A DNA stretch of 26,926 bases from CAZWCX01 sp964632945 (GTDB lineage Bacteria; Planctomycetota; MHYJ01; WSZJ01; CAZWCX01). Every line of letters begins with the position of its first letter. Position 1 is the first letter of the stretch. Below, in pieces: positions 15,475-22,889 of the stretch. The notes under the pieces were generated by a model. That model saw nothing but the letters and a program-made list of their open reading frames with translations. It had not been told where the DNA came from and searched no databases. Made by a program: the position numbers and the translations under genes. Where the stretch lies: contig CAZWCX010000102.1 of the NCBI GenBank assembly GCA_964632945.1, positions 1 through 26,926 of the forward strand, read 5' to 3'.

Positions 15475-16926
15475 ATGAACCTGCCGATCACGCTGGTGTC
15501 ATGTTACGAGCTGGGCCGCTCCCCGCTGGGGGCGGCGCTGCCCGCGGCGTTCCTGCGCCGCGCCGGCTTCCCCTGCCGGACGATCGACCTGGCGGTGGAA
15601 CCGTTCGACGCCGCGCGCTTCGAGGGGACCGGCTTCGTGGCAATCAGCGTGCCCATGCACACCGCGCTGCGCCTCGGCGTGCGCGTCGCCGAACGTGTCC
15701 GCCTCATCGTACCCGACGCGCACGTCTGCTTCTTCGGGCTCTACGCGCGGTTGAATGCGGACGTGCTCCTGGCGCGCTGGGCCGACTCGGTGATCGGCGC
15801 CGAGCCCGAACCCGCGCTCGTCGCGCTCGCGCGGGCGGTGGCTTCGGGCGCGCGGGCGGCGATCCCCGGCGTCCGTCGCCGCGGCGAAGGGGAGTTCGCG
15901 GGCGGCGCGGAGCCGGCGCGGCCGGCGGAGTTCCCGACGCCGGCGCGCGACTCCCTGCCCCCCCCGGAAAAGTACGCGCGGCTGCAGGTGGGCGGCGAAC
16001 TGCGCCTCGCCGGCGTCGCCGAGGCTTCGCGCGGCTGCAAACACCTTTGCCGCCACTGCCCGATCCCGCCGGTCTACCACGGGCGGTTCTTCGTCGTGCC
16101 GGTGGAGACGGTGGTGGAAGACGTCCGCCGCCAGGTCGAGGCGGGCGTGCGGCACGTGACGTTCGCGGATCCCGACTTCCTCAACGGCCCCGGCCACGCC
16201 CGGCGTGTGCTGGCAGCGTTGCACCGGGAGTTTCCGGGGCTGACGTACGACTTCACCGCGAAGGTGGAGCACCTGCTCGCGCACCGGGAACTGCTGCCGG
16301 ATTTCGCCGCCCGCGGTGTGCTGTTCGTGGTGAGCGCGGTCGAGTCGCTGAGCGACACGGTGCTGCAGCACCTGGCCAAGGGGCATACGGGCGCCGACGT
16401 CCGCGCCGCGGTCGACGTGGTTGCGGGGGCCGGGATGGCGCTGCGACCGACGTGGGTGGCTTTCACGCCATGGACGACGCGGGCGGACTTCCGGGAAATG
16501 CTGCGGTTCGTCGGTGAGCGCGACCTGGTCGAGCACGTGGATCCGGTGCAGTTCGCGATCCGGCTCCTGGTTCCGCCGGGCTCGCCGTTGCTGGCGGAGC
16601 CCGCGATGCAGGCTTACCTCGGCGCGACGCAGGAGGAGAATTTCCTGGTGACGTGGACCCACCCGGATGCGGAGATGGACCGACTGCACCGGGAGGTCGC
16701 CCGGCGGGTGGAGGAGGACGCGCGGGAGGGCGTGGACGCGCGCGCGACCTTTGCCGGGATCTGCGCGGCGGCGGGGGTGGATCCCGGGCCGGTGCGGGCG
16801 AAGCAAGGCAGGGTGCCGCGTCTCACGGAGTCGTGGTTCTGCTGAGCGGAGCCGACCGAGGGTCAGTTGGACCTGGTGCAGGGACGGGCGTACGAGGGCT
16901 TGCGCGAAGGGGTACCGCGGGTGTGA
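15475..16926 (+). CDS. Radical SAM selenoprotein, CUAEP-tail family (TGA 16843-16845 read as selenocysteine)
   Basis: The 483-residue product is obtained by reading through one TGA. Residues 1-125 form an alpha/beta region like a B12-binding or Rossmann domain, without a clear DxHxxG motif. The radical SAM core (about 180-400) has Cys188, Cys192 and Cys195 in SRGCKHLCRHC (CxxxCxxC) for the SAM-bound [4Fe-4S] cluster. The C-terminus runs RLTESWFC-[TGA]-AEPTEGQL and stops at TGA 16924-16926. This C-U-A-E-P tail is what I know as the hallmark of the CUAEP/CCAEP-tail radical SAM (seleno)protein family, in which Cys can replace Sec. Of the 26 codons after the TGA, 22 end in G or C, consistent with coding. 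Normal gene callers would stop at Cys456. The ATG has a GGGGAC purine-rich run upstream. The reaction catalysed is unknown. A Cys-Sec pair suggests a redox or metal-binding tail. An Nfu-type Fe-S carrier follows and might serve its clusters. Confidence 0.88.
16843..16874 (+). promoter_or_regulatory. Sec-encoding TGA with candidate bacterial SECIS hairpin
   Basis: After the TGA, GGGTC 16860-16864 can pair with GACCT 16870-16874 (one G-U wobble) around loop AGTTG. Counting the U of UGA as 1, the loop occupies 23-27 and contains GU at 24-25. Known bacterial SECIS elements present G and U in the apical loop at about 23-24 for SelB. A competing stem, CCGAC 16852-16856 with GTTGG 16866-16870, is also possible. 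The stem is short, so this is a candidate only. Confidence 0.5.
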
Positions 16927-16992
16927 GGCTGCGGGGGGCGGCGCGGGAGCCCGCGACCGCAGTGCGGGGCAGAGGCGAGGGGTCGAAAACCG

Positions 16993-17033
16993 GGTCCGGT
17001 GCGGGACCGAGGGGTCGCGCGGGCCAACGCGCG
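16993..17033 (+). terminator. Two GC-rich hairpins after the radical SAM gene
   Basis: GGTCC 16993-16997 pairs with GGACC 17004-17008, and CGCGCG 17016-17021 pairs with CGCGCG 17028-17033. They lie in the 227-base gap between the radical SAM gene and the promoter of the Fe-S carrier gene, where termination is expected. Neither has a T-run. Confidence 0.25.
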
Positions 17034-17091
17034 CAGGTCGTCCCGGCGGCGGTGCGCCGGGGTCGAGGCGTTCCGCGTCGTCCGAGTCGCC

Positions 17092-17121
17092 TTGACGGTC
17101 TTGTGGCGCGGATGCTAGCCT
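17092..17121 (+). promoter_or_regulatory. Sigma-70-type promoter of the Nfu-type gene
   Basis: TTGACG at 17092-17097 and TAGCCT at 17116-17121 are 18 bp apart, and TGC directly before the -10 makes it an extended -10. Transcription near 17128 gives a leader of about 26 bases with GGAGG at 17142-17146, seven bases before ATG 17154. Confidence 0.55.
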
Positions 17122-17153
17122 GGATCGAGAAACCCGAGGTTGGAGGTCATTCG

Positions 17154-17771
17154 ATGGTCAATGCCGCGGAAATCCGCATCCAGGCCGAGCCCTCCCCGCA
17201 GGGGGACTCGTGCCGGTTCATGCTCGACCGCCCGCTGTATGACGGGATCGTGGCGAGCTTTCTCACGAAGGAGTCGGCCGCCGGCTCGCCGCTGGCCGAG
17301 CTGCTCTTCGCTCTGCCCGGGGTGACCCGGGTGGTGCTGACGCCGTCGATGGTGACGGTACACCGCTCCTGCGACACCCCCGGCGAGGACTGGCGCCCGC
17401 TGGCGAAGCAGGTCGGCCAGACGATCCGCGATCACGCCGCCTCCGGCAAGCCCGCGGTGTCGGACAAGGTCAAGGGGGATCCCGCGGTGGACGCCAAAGT
17501 GAAGGGCCGCGTGCAGGAGATCCTCGATCGCGAAGTGAACCCCGCGGTGGCGGCGCATGGCGGCGTGATCCGACTGCTGGACGTGAAGAACTATCATGTG
17601 TACGTGCAACTCGGCGGCGGCTGCCAGGGGTGCGGGATGGCGGACGTGACGCTCAAGCAGGGGATCGAGTCGCTGCTCAAGGAGCGAATCCCGGAGATCG
17701 TCGGCGTGGTGGACCAGACGGACCACGCCGGGGGGTCGAACCCGTACTATCGGCCCGGAAAGGGCGGGTAG
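17154..17771 (+). CDS. Nfu/NifU-type iron-sulfur cluster carrier
   Basis: The 205-residue protein has an Nfu N-terminal domain (about 8-90, with LPGVTRVVLTPSMVTVHR) and a C-terminal NifU-like domain (about 115-190). The latter has the cluster-binding pair CQGC (Cys157, Cys160) in LGGGCQGCGMADVTLKQGIE. Such proteins hold a [4Fe-4S] cluster between two subunits and hand it to client apoproteins in the cytoplasm. The linker is Lys-rich (VSDKVKGDP and VDAKVKGRV, a short near-repeat). The start is fixed by GGAGG seven bases upstream and by a promoter behind it. Position after a radical SAM gene suggests, but does not prove, that the radical SAM enzyme is a client. It has its own promoter and could equally be a housekeeping carrier. 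Confidence 0.9.
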   Translation: MVNAAEIRIQAEPSPQGDSCRFMLDRPLYDGIVASFLTKESAAGSPLAELLFALPGVTRVVLTPSMVTVHRSCDTPGEDWRPLAKQVGQTIRDHAASGKPAVSDKVKGDPAVDAKVKGRVQEILDREVNPAVAAHGGVIRLLDVKNYHVYVQLGGGCQGCGMADVTLKQGIESLLKERIPEIVGVVDQTDHAGGSNPYYRPGKGG

Positions 17772-18195
17772 CGGCGGAGACGCTCGGGGGAGCGCCGGGG
17801 TCGCGCGGGGGCGGGGCCGAGACGCTCGTCGGTACGCTCCTGCCGATGGACGCCTGCGCACCCGGGGCGCTCGCCGAGAACGATCAAACGGCCCCTTGCC
17901 GCCGATCTCCCCCAGGAGGAGCCCTCCTGCCCCCGGTCATGGCTCACCCCTGGAGACCTCGTCCGCAAGGAACCGAGGAACGCTGACGATTCGCCGGCGG
18001 AATCTCACGCCACGCACCGTCTCCGGTACTTCTGTCGCGCAAGCCCCGCCGTCGTGTCGCAGTCTCCCGGGATCCGCAGCAGGGGCAACCGACTCGGACC
18101 TTCCTCGCTTCGCGGATGGACCCACGTCCGCTCTCTCCCGGCCCGCCGATCCTCCCGGCCCGTTCGCCGGCGTCGCGCCCCCGCGGGTCCGGCCG
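17772..18195. other. Convergent intergenic region without a supportable gene
   Basis: These 424 bases separate the + strand Nfu-type gene from the minus-strand permease. No frame has a credible start and domain. The only clear structure is the hairpin at 17913-17929. Confidence 0.5.
17913..17929. terminator. Perfect hairpin between convergent genes
   Basis: CAGGAGG 17913-17919 pairs fully with CCTCCTG 17923-17929 around a 3-base loop. Lying between two converging units, it is well placed for a terminator working in either direction, but it lacks T-runs on both sides. Confidence 0.35.
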
Positions 18196-18993
18196 TCACA
18201 GGACCGTGGCGAAGCGGGTCTTGCTTCGGGCGAAGACGGCGTGCCCGCACAGGAAGGCCGCCGGAGACAGGACGAGGAGAATCACCCAGCTCCAGGGATG
18301 CGCGAACCGTCCGTAGTACATGGCATCCTGAAAGGCGTGGATCAGGTGCGTGAACGGGTTCCATCGGATCACCGGGCGCAGGGCGTCGGGGACCCACGCT
18401 TCGAGATAGAACGCCGGGATGCAGTAGACCCCGATCCACAGCACGACTTGCAGGACTTCCCGGGCGTCGCGAAAGAACGTCCCGATCGCCGCCACCCCCC
18501 ACCCGATCCCCAACAGGAGCGCGACTTCCAGCCCGAGCACGAGAGGGAGCAGGAGGTAGGTGACCGGGATTCGTCCCTCCGTCAGTCCGGTCAGGATGGC
18601 GGCGACGACGAGACCGACCAACTGCGTGACCAGCGCCGCGATCGTCGACTTGACCGGGAGAACCTCGGTGGGAAAGACGACCTGCTTGACCAGGCTCGCG
18701 TTCGCCGTGATGGAGACCGCGCTCTTGAGGACCGCTTCCGAAACCGCGACCCAGGGAAGAAACCCGGCGAACACGTAGACGGTGTACGAGAAAGGGAGGT
18801 CGGCCCCGGACTCGAATTTCACCTTGAAGATCTGGGTGAACACGACGGTGTACACGGCGAGCTGGATGATCGGGTGCAGGAAGACCCAGCAGATCCCGAG
18901 TGCGGAACCCGCGTGCCGGTCCTGGAGTTCCCGCCTGGTCAGCTCCCCGATCAGCTCCCGATGCCGCCAGAGGGAGGTCAGGCCCTTGTGCAT
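18196..18993 (-). CDS. wzm: Wzm-type polysaccharide ABC transporter permease
   Basis: The 265-residue protein has six hydrophobic segments and the ABC-2/TagG-Wzm family pattern. An N-terminal cytoplasmic helix LTRRELQDRHAGSALG is followed by a first membrane segment with WVFLHPIIQLAVYTVVF. Then come FPTEVLPVKS, GTFFRDAREVLQVVL and NPFTHLIHAFQDAMYYG, all positions usually conserved in this family. With the Wzt-type ATPase encoded two genes upstream it should move a lipid-linked polysaccharide across the inner membrane. ATG 18993 shares one base with the stop of the upstream gene (TGATG), so translation is coupled. It is the last gene of the four-gene operon. Length is normal for the family. 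Confidence 0.92.
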   Translation of the reverse strand: MHKGLTSLWRHRELIGELTRRELQDRHAGSALGICWVFLHPIIQLAVYTVVFTQIFKVKFESGADLPFSYTVYVFAGFLPWVAVSEAVLKSAVSITANASLVKQVVFPTEVLPVKSTIAALVTQLVGLVVAAILTGLTEGRIPVTYLLLPLVLGLEVALLLGIGWGVAAIGTFFRDAREVLQVVLWIGVYCIPAFYLEAWVPDALRPVIRWNPFTHLIHAFQDAMYYGRFAHPWSWVILLVLSPAAFLCGHAVFARSKTRFATVL

Positions 18994-21533
18994 CACGACC
19001 CCTCCGCGGCGCCGGGCGTCCGGCTGCTCGCTCCGCGGGACAGCAGGCGCCGATACAGGTCCAGTTGCACGCGCGCGGTCTCCTCGCCGGAATGGTGCGT
19101 GACGGCCCAGCAACGCGCGGCATGACAGCGTGCTTCCCACTCTTGAGGCGTCTCCCGGGACACGGACAGCAGCGCATCCCGGATTTCCGCTTCCCGGTGG
19201 GCGTTGAGGATCGGCGGCGCGGCGGCTCCGAGCCGGGAGAGGGATTCCGGGGACAGGTAGGAGATCACCGGGCGCCCGGCCGCCATCGCCTTGATGGCGA
19301 CGCCGCCGAGGGCGCCGAGCACGAACTGGTCCACCACGTAGTCGCTGGCGAGAATCACCTGCTCGAAGGCCCGTACCGGCAGGGGATCCACCCACCCGAC
19401 CCAGTTCTCCAGCCCCAGCTTTTCGATCAGCGCCCGGCTGTGAGTCACGTTCGCGCCCCAGCGGCAGCAGATCACGCGACACTCCCGCATGCCGCGCGCC
19501 CGGGCCCCGGCCAGGGCGGAAAAGAAACGGTCGTTCGCCTTGTCGGCGAAACCCGTTCCGGGCACCCAATCGTGACGCGTCGGGTAGAAGAAGACCCGGG
19601 CGGCGGAATCCCCTCCCTGCAGCCTTCGGCGCAGGGTGTCCACCTCGCGCGTTCCTTCCGTGCGATTCTCATCCAGGGGGTGGTTGACGCGGGTGAATCT
19701 CCCGGGCGCCAGCCGCGCCGCCGCCGGGAGGCAGTCCGCGTTGGTGACCAGGACGTGGCCGGCCATGGAATAGGCGAGGCTCGTCAGGCGTCCCCGCGGG
19801 GTCGTCTCCTGCGGGATCGCGCGCAGGGTGCCGTGCTCGAATGCCACATAGGGACTGAATCCGAGCAGCATCGGATAGATCGGATCGGTGGAGTAGGCCT
19901 GAACGAGGTCGTAGTGTCGGAACAGCCGCCGGAACTGCGGCAGGACGGATCCGTACACGTCCAGATCGGCGTCTTCGAGGGCGTCCGCTCGATCGGGGAA
20001 CCGAAGCGCGAATTCGCGGAGGAGATGATCCCGGTTCGGACGTTCGGGGTCCTTCCATCTACGCCGGGCCCAGGAGGGAAGCACCTTTCGCAGCGCTCGC
20101 ACGAGGGCCCGGACGACCCAGCCGGTCGCCTCCGCGTACACTTCGTGCGCCCCCTCCCGGACGGACTTCACCCATCGACCGAAGCCGGGAATCGCCAGGA
20201 GAACCCTGGATCCTTCCAGGAGGGCCCAGCAGAGCGCGGCCCGGATCCGGTGGCCCCGCCGGCGTGCGATCAGGTACTCCACGCACAGCGGCAACGGGCC
20301 TTGCGCGAACCACTTCGGCCGGCGGAATCCGCCGCTCTTCAGGAACCGGGGCGGGGGAAAGTCCGGGTCCGGAATCCGCTCGGGTCGCGGACGACCGTCC
20401 TCCCATTCCGGGCAACCCATGATGTGATAGTAGTCGTGGCAGAGGACGTCGCAGTCGATCCCGTACCGCGTCAGGAGTTTGGCGTTGTTGTACGCGTTGT
20501 TCGCGATGTTGCCGATGTGCAGGACGCGGATCCTGCGCCCGGGGTCCGCCGGCATCGTCGGAGGAGGCATCGGCGCCGCGGCCCGCCCGGCCGGCGCCGC
20601 GCGCGATTCCCGCCCCACCTCCTCCTCGAGGAGCCGCGACGCGGCCTCGAGATAGGCGAGGAACTCCACGGTTCCCCGCTCGGAACCTGCCTCCTTGAGC
20701 GCCTCGGCGACGCAATGGGCGACCGCGGCGTGGTCGGCGTAGTTCTTGTGGGCCGCATAGAAGAAGTTCGATCCCGAATTCCCCGCGACGCGATCGAGCA
20801 CCCGGACGACGCGGGCCACCTGCGGATCGTTCGCGCGGGCGACGAAGGCGCTGACCGCGTGTCGGTACTCGAAGGCCTCGACCCGGAATCGCCGTTGGAG
20901 CGTCGCCATGAACTCCTTCGCGTCATAGGCGTGATGGTGATCCCCGATCTTCGGCTCCGGAATCTCCCGCACGTGGAACCTCCGGTAGACCATGTGCCGG
21001 AAGTTCATCAGGGCCCCGCTCACGAACCCGGAACGGGCGGCCAGTCGATTGCAGGCGGAGGGCTCCCGGCCGACGATGGACCCGTGTTCGTCCAGGACGG
21101 CGTGCACCTCCGACCAGACGATCGGCAGGAGCGCGTCCGGCAGGTGATGCAGGCAACTGGAGAGGACGACCCGATCGAAGCTGCCGGGCGCGAACGGCAG
21201 GTTCAGGACGGAGCCCGCCACGAGTCCGGCGCGCGGGTGCCGCGACTTTCCTGCGGCCAGCAGGGATTCGGAGAGGTCCAGGCCGACCAGAATCTTCGGG
21301 GCCTCGAGGACCTCCCGCCATTCGTCCCAGAGCGATGCCGGGCCGCACCCCAAGTCCAGGACGCGATCCCCCGGGCGGCATCGGCTCCGGACGAATTCCG
21401 CGAATTCCCGATCCCATGCGCGCATGATCGTGGAGCCGTGATAGTCCCGGTGGTAGCGTCCGGCAATCTTCCTGCCGTACTCCCGCTCGGACCGTTCGCA
21501 GGGCCGCACCGCATGATTCTCCGATCGTTGCAC
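18993..21533 (-). CDS. Class I methyltransferase - GT-B glycosyltransferase fusion protein
   Basis: The 846-residue protein joins two enzymes. Residues about 20-270 are a class I SAM-dependent methyltransferase: motif I VLDLGCGPAS (58-67), acidic post-I loop GLDLSES (84-90), and SFDRVVLSSCLHHLPD (118-133) as in Methyltransf_11 enzymes. A Pro/Ala-rich linker (about 305-335) leads to a GT-B-like glycosyltransferase. That domain begins IRVLHIGNIANNAYNNAKLL (335-354) and ends with a Rossmann half containing WVGWVDPLPVRAFEQ and GALGGVAIKAMAAGRPVISY, where GT4-type enzymes bind the donor nucleotide. The start is GTG at 21533; ribosome binding is weak, and the 73-base gap to the upstream gene offers no better in-frame start. 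Within a Wzm/Wzt operon it probably adds and methylates sugars on the exported chain. Methylation as a chain-terminating step is known in Wzt-dependent O-antigens and is a reasonable inference here. Confidence 0.85.
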   Translation of the reverse strand: MQRSENHAVRPCERSEREYGRKIAGRYHRDYHGSTIMRAWDREFAEFVRSRCRPGDRVLDLGCGPASLWDEWREVLEAPKILVGLDLSESLLAAGKSRHPRAGLVAGSVLNLPFAPGSFDRVVLSSCLHHLPDALLPIVWSEVHAVLDEHGSIVGREPSACNRLAARSGFVSGALMNFRHMVYRRFHVREIPEPKIGDHHHAYDAKEFMATLQRRFRVEAFEYRHAVSAFVARANDPQVARVVRVLDRVAGNSGSNFFYAAHKNYADHAAVAHCVAEALKEAGSERGTVEFLAYLEAASRLLEEEVGRESRAAPAGRAAAPMPPPTMPADPGRRIRVLHIGNIANNAYNNAKLLTRYGIDCDVLCHDYYHIMGCPEWEDGRPRPERIPDPDFPPPRFLKSGGFRRPKWFAQGPLPLCVEYLIARRRGHRIRAALCWALLEGSRVLLAIPGFGRWVKSVREGAHEVYAEATGWVVRALVRALRKVLPSWARRRWKDPERPNRDHLLREFALRFPDRADALEDADLDVYGSVLPQFRRLFRHYDLVQAYSTDPIYPMLLGFSPYVAFEHGTLRAIPQETTPRGRLTSLAYSMAGHVLVTNADCLPAAARLAPGRFTRVNHPLDENRTEGTREVDTLRRRLQGGDSAARVFFYPTRHDWVPGTGFADKANDRFFSALAGARARGMRECRVICCRWGANVTHSRALIEKLGLENWVGWVDPLPVRAFEQVILASDYVVDQFVLGALGGVAIKAMAAGRPVISYLSPESLSRLGAAAPPILNAHREAEIRDALLSVSRETPQEWEARCHAARCWAVTHHSGEETARVQLDLYRRLLSRGASSRTPGAAEGS

Positions 21534-21606
21534 GAAGTCTCGTATCCGCCTCGGCTCGGCCCGGCCCGGCGACTCCGGCCGTCGCGGGCCCGGTCGATCC
21601 GGATTC

Positions 21607-22878
21607 CTATCCCGGGCCTGCCTCGCCGTCCACCCGACTCCACGAGACGTCCGGCGTCTCGTACACGAACGAGTACTCCCGGTTCGCGACCCTACGGACG
21701 GTGAACGTCGCCCCGCGTTTGAGGTACGACACCAGGGTCTCCGCGAGTTGGGTCCGCCGCGACTCGAAAAGGCCGGCCCCGACCTGGTACTCCCCGCCCC
21801 CCAGCATCAACCGGCCCAGGTCCAGTTGGAACGTCCCCTCGCCCTCCAGGCGGTCGAAGACGAATCCGTGTTCGCACCCCACGGCGCCGGTGACGGTGAG
21901 ACCGGCGTGATTGAGGATCACCACCACGGGATGCACCGCCTCGTCGATCGCCCCTTTCCACCGGCACCTCACCCGCAGACGGTCGTTCTGCTGGAACACG
22001 TTGCACGGGGACCCGTCCGCCGCCAGGGTCTCCACCGCGACGATCTCGACCCGGTTGCCGCCGAGGGTGTAGCCGCCCGCCGCCATCGATCGTCGCACCG
22101 CTTCCTCCGGGTCCCGCGCGGCCTGCCGGTGCCGCTTGCCGAGCTCCTCGTAGACCTCGTACTCGTAGGCGTCGCAGACGTTCTCGGCCTTGCCGGCGGC
22201 GCGCAGGCGCCCGGCGTCGAGCCACAGCGCCCGGCCGCACAGCTGCCGGACCAGCGGGATGGAGTGGGACACGAACAGGACCGTGGTCCCGGAGGCGCAG
22301 ATGTTCCCGATCCGTTCCAGGCAGCGCGCGACGAAGAAGGCGTCTCCCGCCGCCAGGGCCTCGTCGATGATCAGGACGTCCGGCTCGACGTGGATGGCCA
22401 CGCTGAACGCCAGGCGCGCCTGCATCCCCGTGGAGTAAGTCCGGAGCGGCTGATCGATGACCGACTCCAGCTCGCTGAATTCGAGGATCGAGGGTATCTT
22501 GCCGGTGACGTCGGCCCGGCTCATCCCCAGGCACATCCCGCCCGTGACGATGTTCTGGCGCCCCGTGTGGTCCGGGTGGAATCCCGTTCCCAGCTCCAGG
22601 ATCGCGCTCAACTTGCCGGCGACTTCAACGCGTCCGCGGGTCGGGTCCAGGGTGCCCGCCAGGATCTTCAGAAGCGTGCTCTTCCCGGCGCCGTTCCGCC
22701 CGATCACTCCCAGGACCTCGCCGCGCGCCACCTCGAACGCGACGTCCGTGAGGGCCCAGCACTCGCGGTGGTACGTCCTTCCCAGGACCATCTCTTTCCA
22801 GGCATCCATCGGGCGGGAGTAGAGCTTGTACATCATGCTCACGCCCGTCGCCCGCACGATCGGTTCCGGACTCGACAT
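21607..22878 (-). CDS. wzt: Wzt-type polysaccharide ABC transporter ATPase with carbohydrate-binding C-terminus
   Basis: The 423-residue protein has an N-terminal ATPase (1-245) and a C-terminal beta-rich domain (about 270-420). ATPase motifs are Walker A GRNGAGKST (60-68), ILELGTGFHPD (93-103), characteristic of O-antigen and teichoic acid exporters, signature YSTGMQARL (148-156), Walker B LIIDEALAAGD (Asp172, Glu173) and switch His205. The C-terminal region fits the Wzt carbohydrate-binding domain, which in studied systems recognises the modified non-reducing end of the glycan before export. ATG 22878 is chosen because it begins the family-typical N-terminus and a GGTG purine run lies upstream; a longer frame would run into the preceding gene. 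The gap to the upstream gene is 11 bases. Confidence 0.92.
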   Translation of the reverse strand: MSSPEPIVRATGVSMMYKLYSRPMDAWKEMVLGRTYHRECWALTDVAFEVARGEVLGVIGRNGAGKSTLLKILAGTLDPTRGRVEVAGKLSAILELGTGFHPDHTGRQNIVTGGMCLGMSRADVTGKIPSILEFSELESVIDQPLRTYSTGMQARLAFSVAIHVEPDVLIIDEALAAGDAFFVARCLERIGNICASGTTVLFVSHSIPLVRQLCGRALWLDAGRLRAAGKAENVCDAYEYEVYEELGKRHRQAARDPEEAVRRSMAAGGYTLGGNRVEIVAVETLAADGSPCNVFQQNDRLRVRCRWKGAIDEAVHPVVVILNHAGLTVTGAVGCEHGFVFDRLEGEGTFQLDLGRLMLGGGEYQVGAGLFESRRTQLAETLVSYLKRGATFTVRRVANREYSFVYETPDVSWSRVDGEAGPG

Positions 22879-22889
22879 CGCGCGTTCAC

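Noticed and set aside
17939..17986. Tiny frame of 15 codons after an AGGAGG-like sequence in the convergent gap
   Set aside because: The purine run belongs to the perfect hairpin at 17913-17929 and is 20 bases from the ATG; the peptide is featureless.
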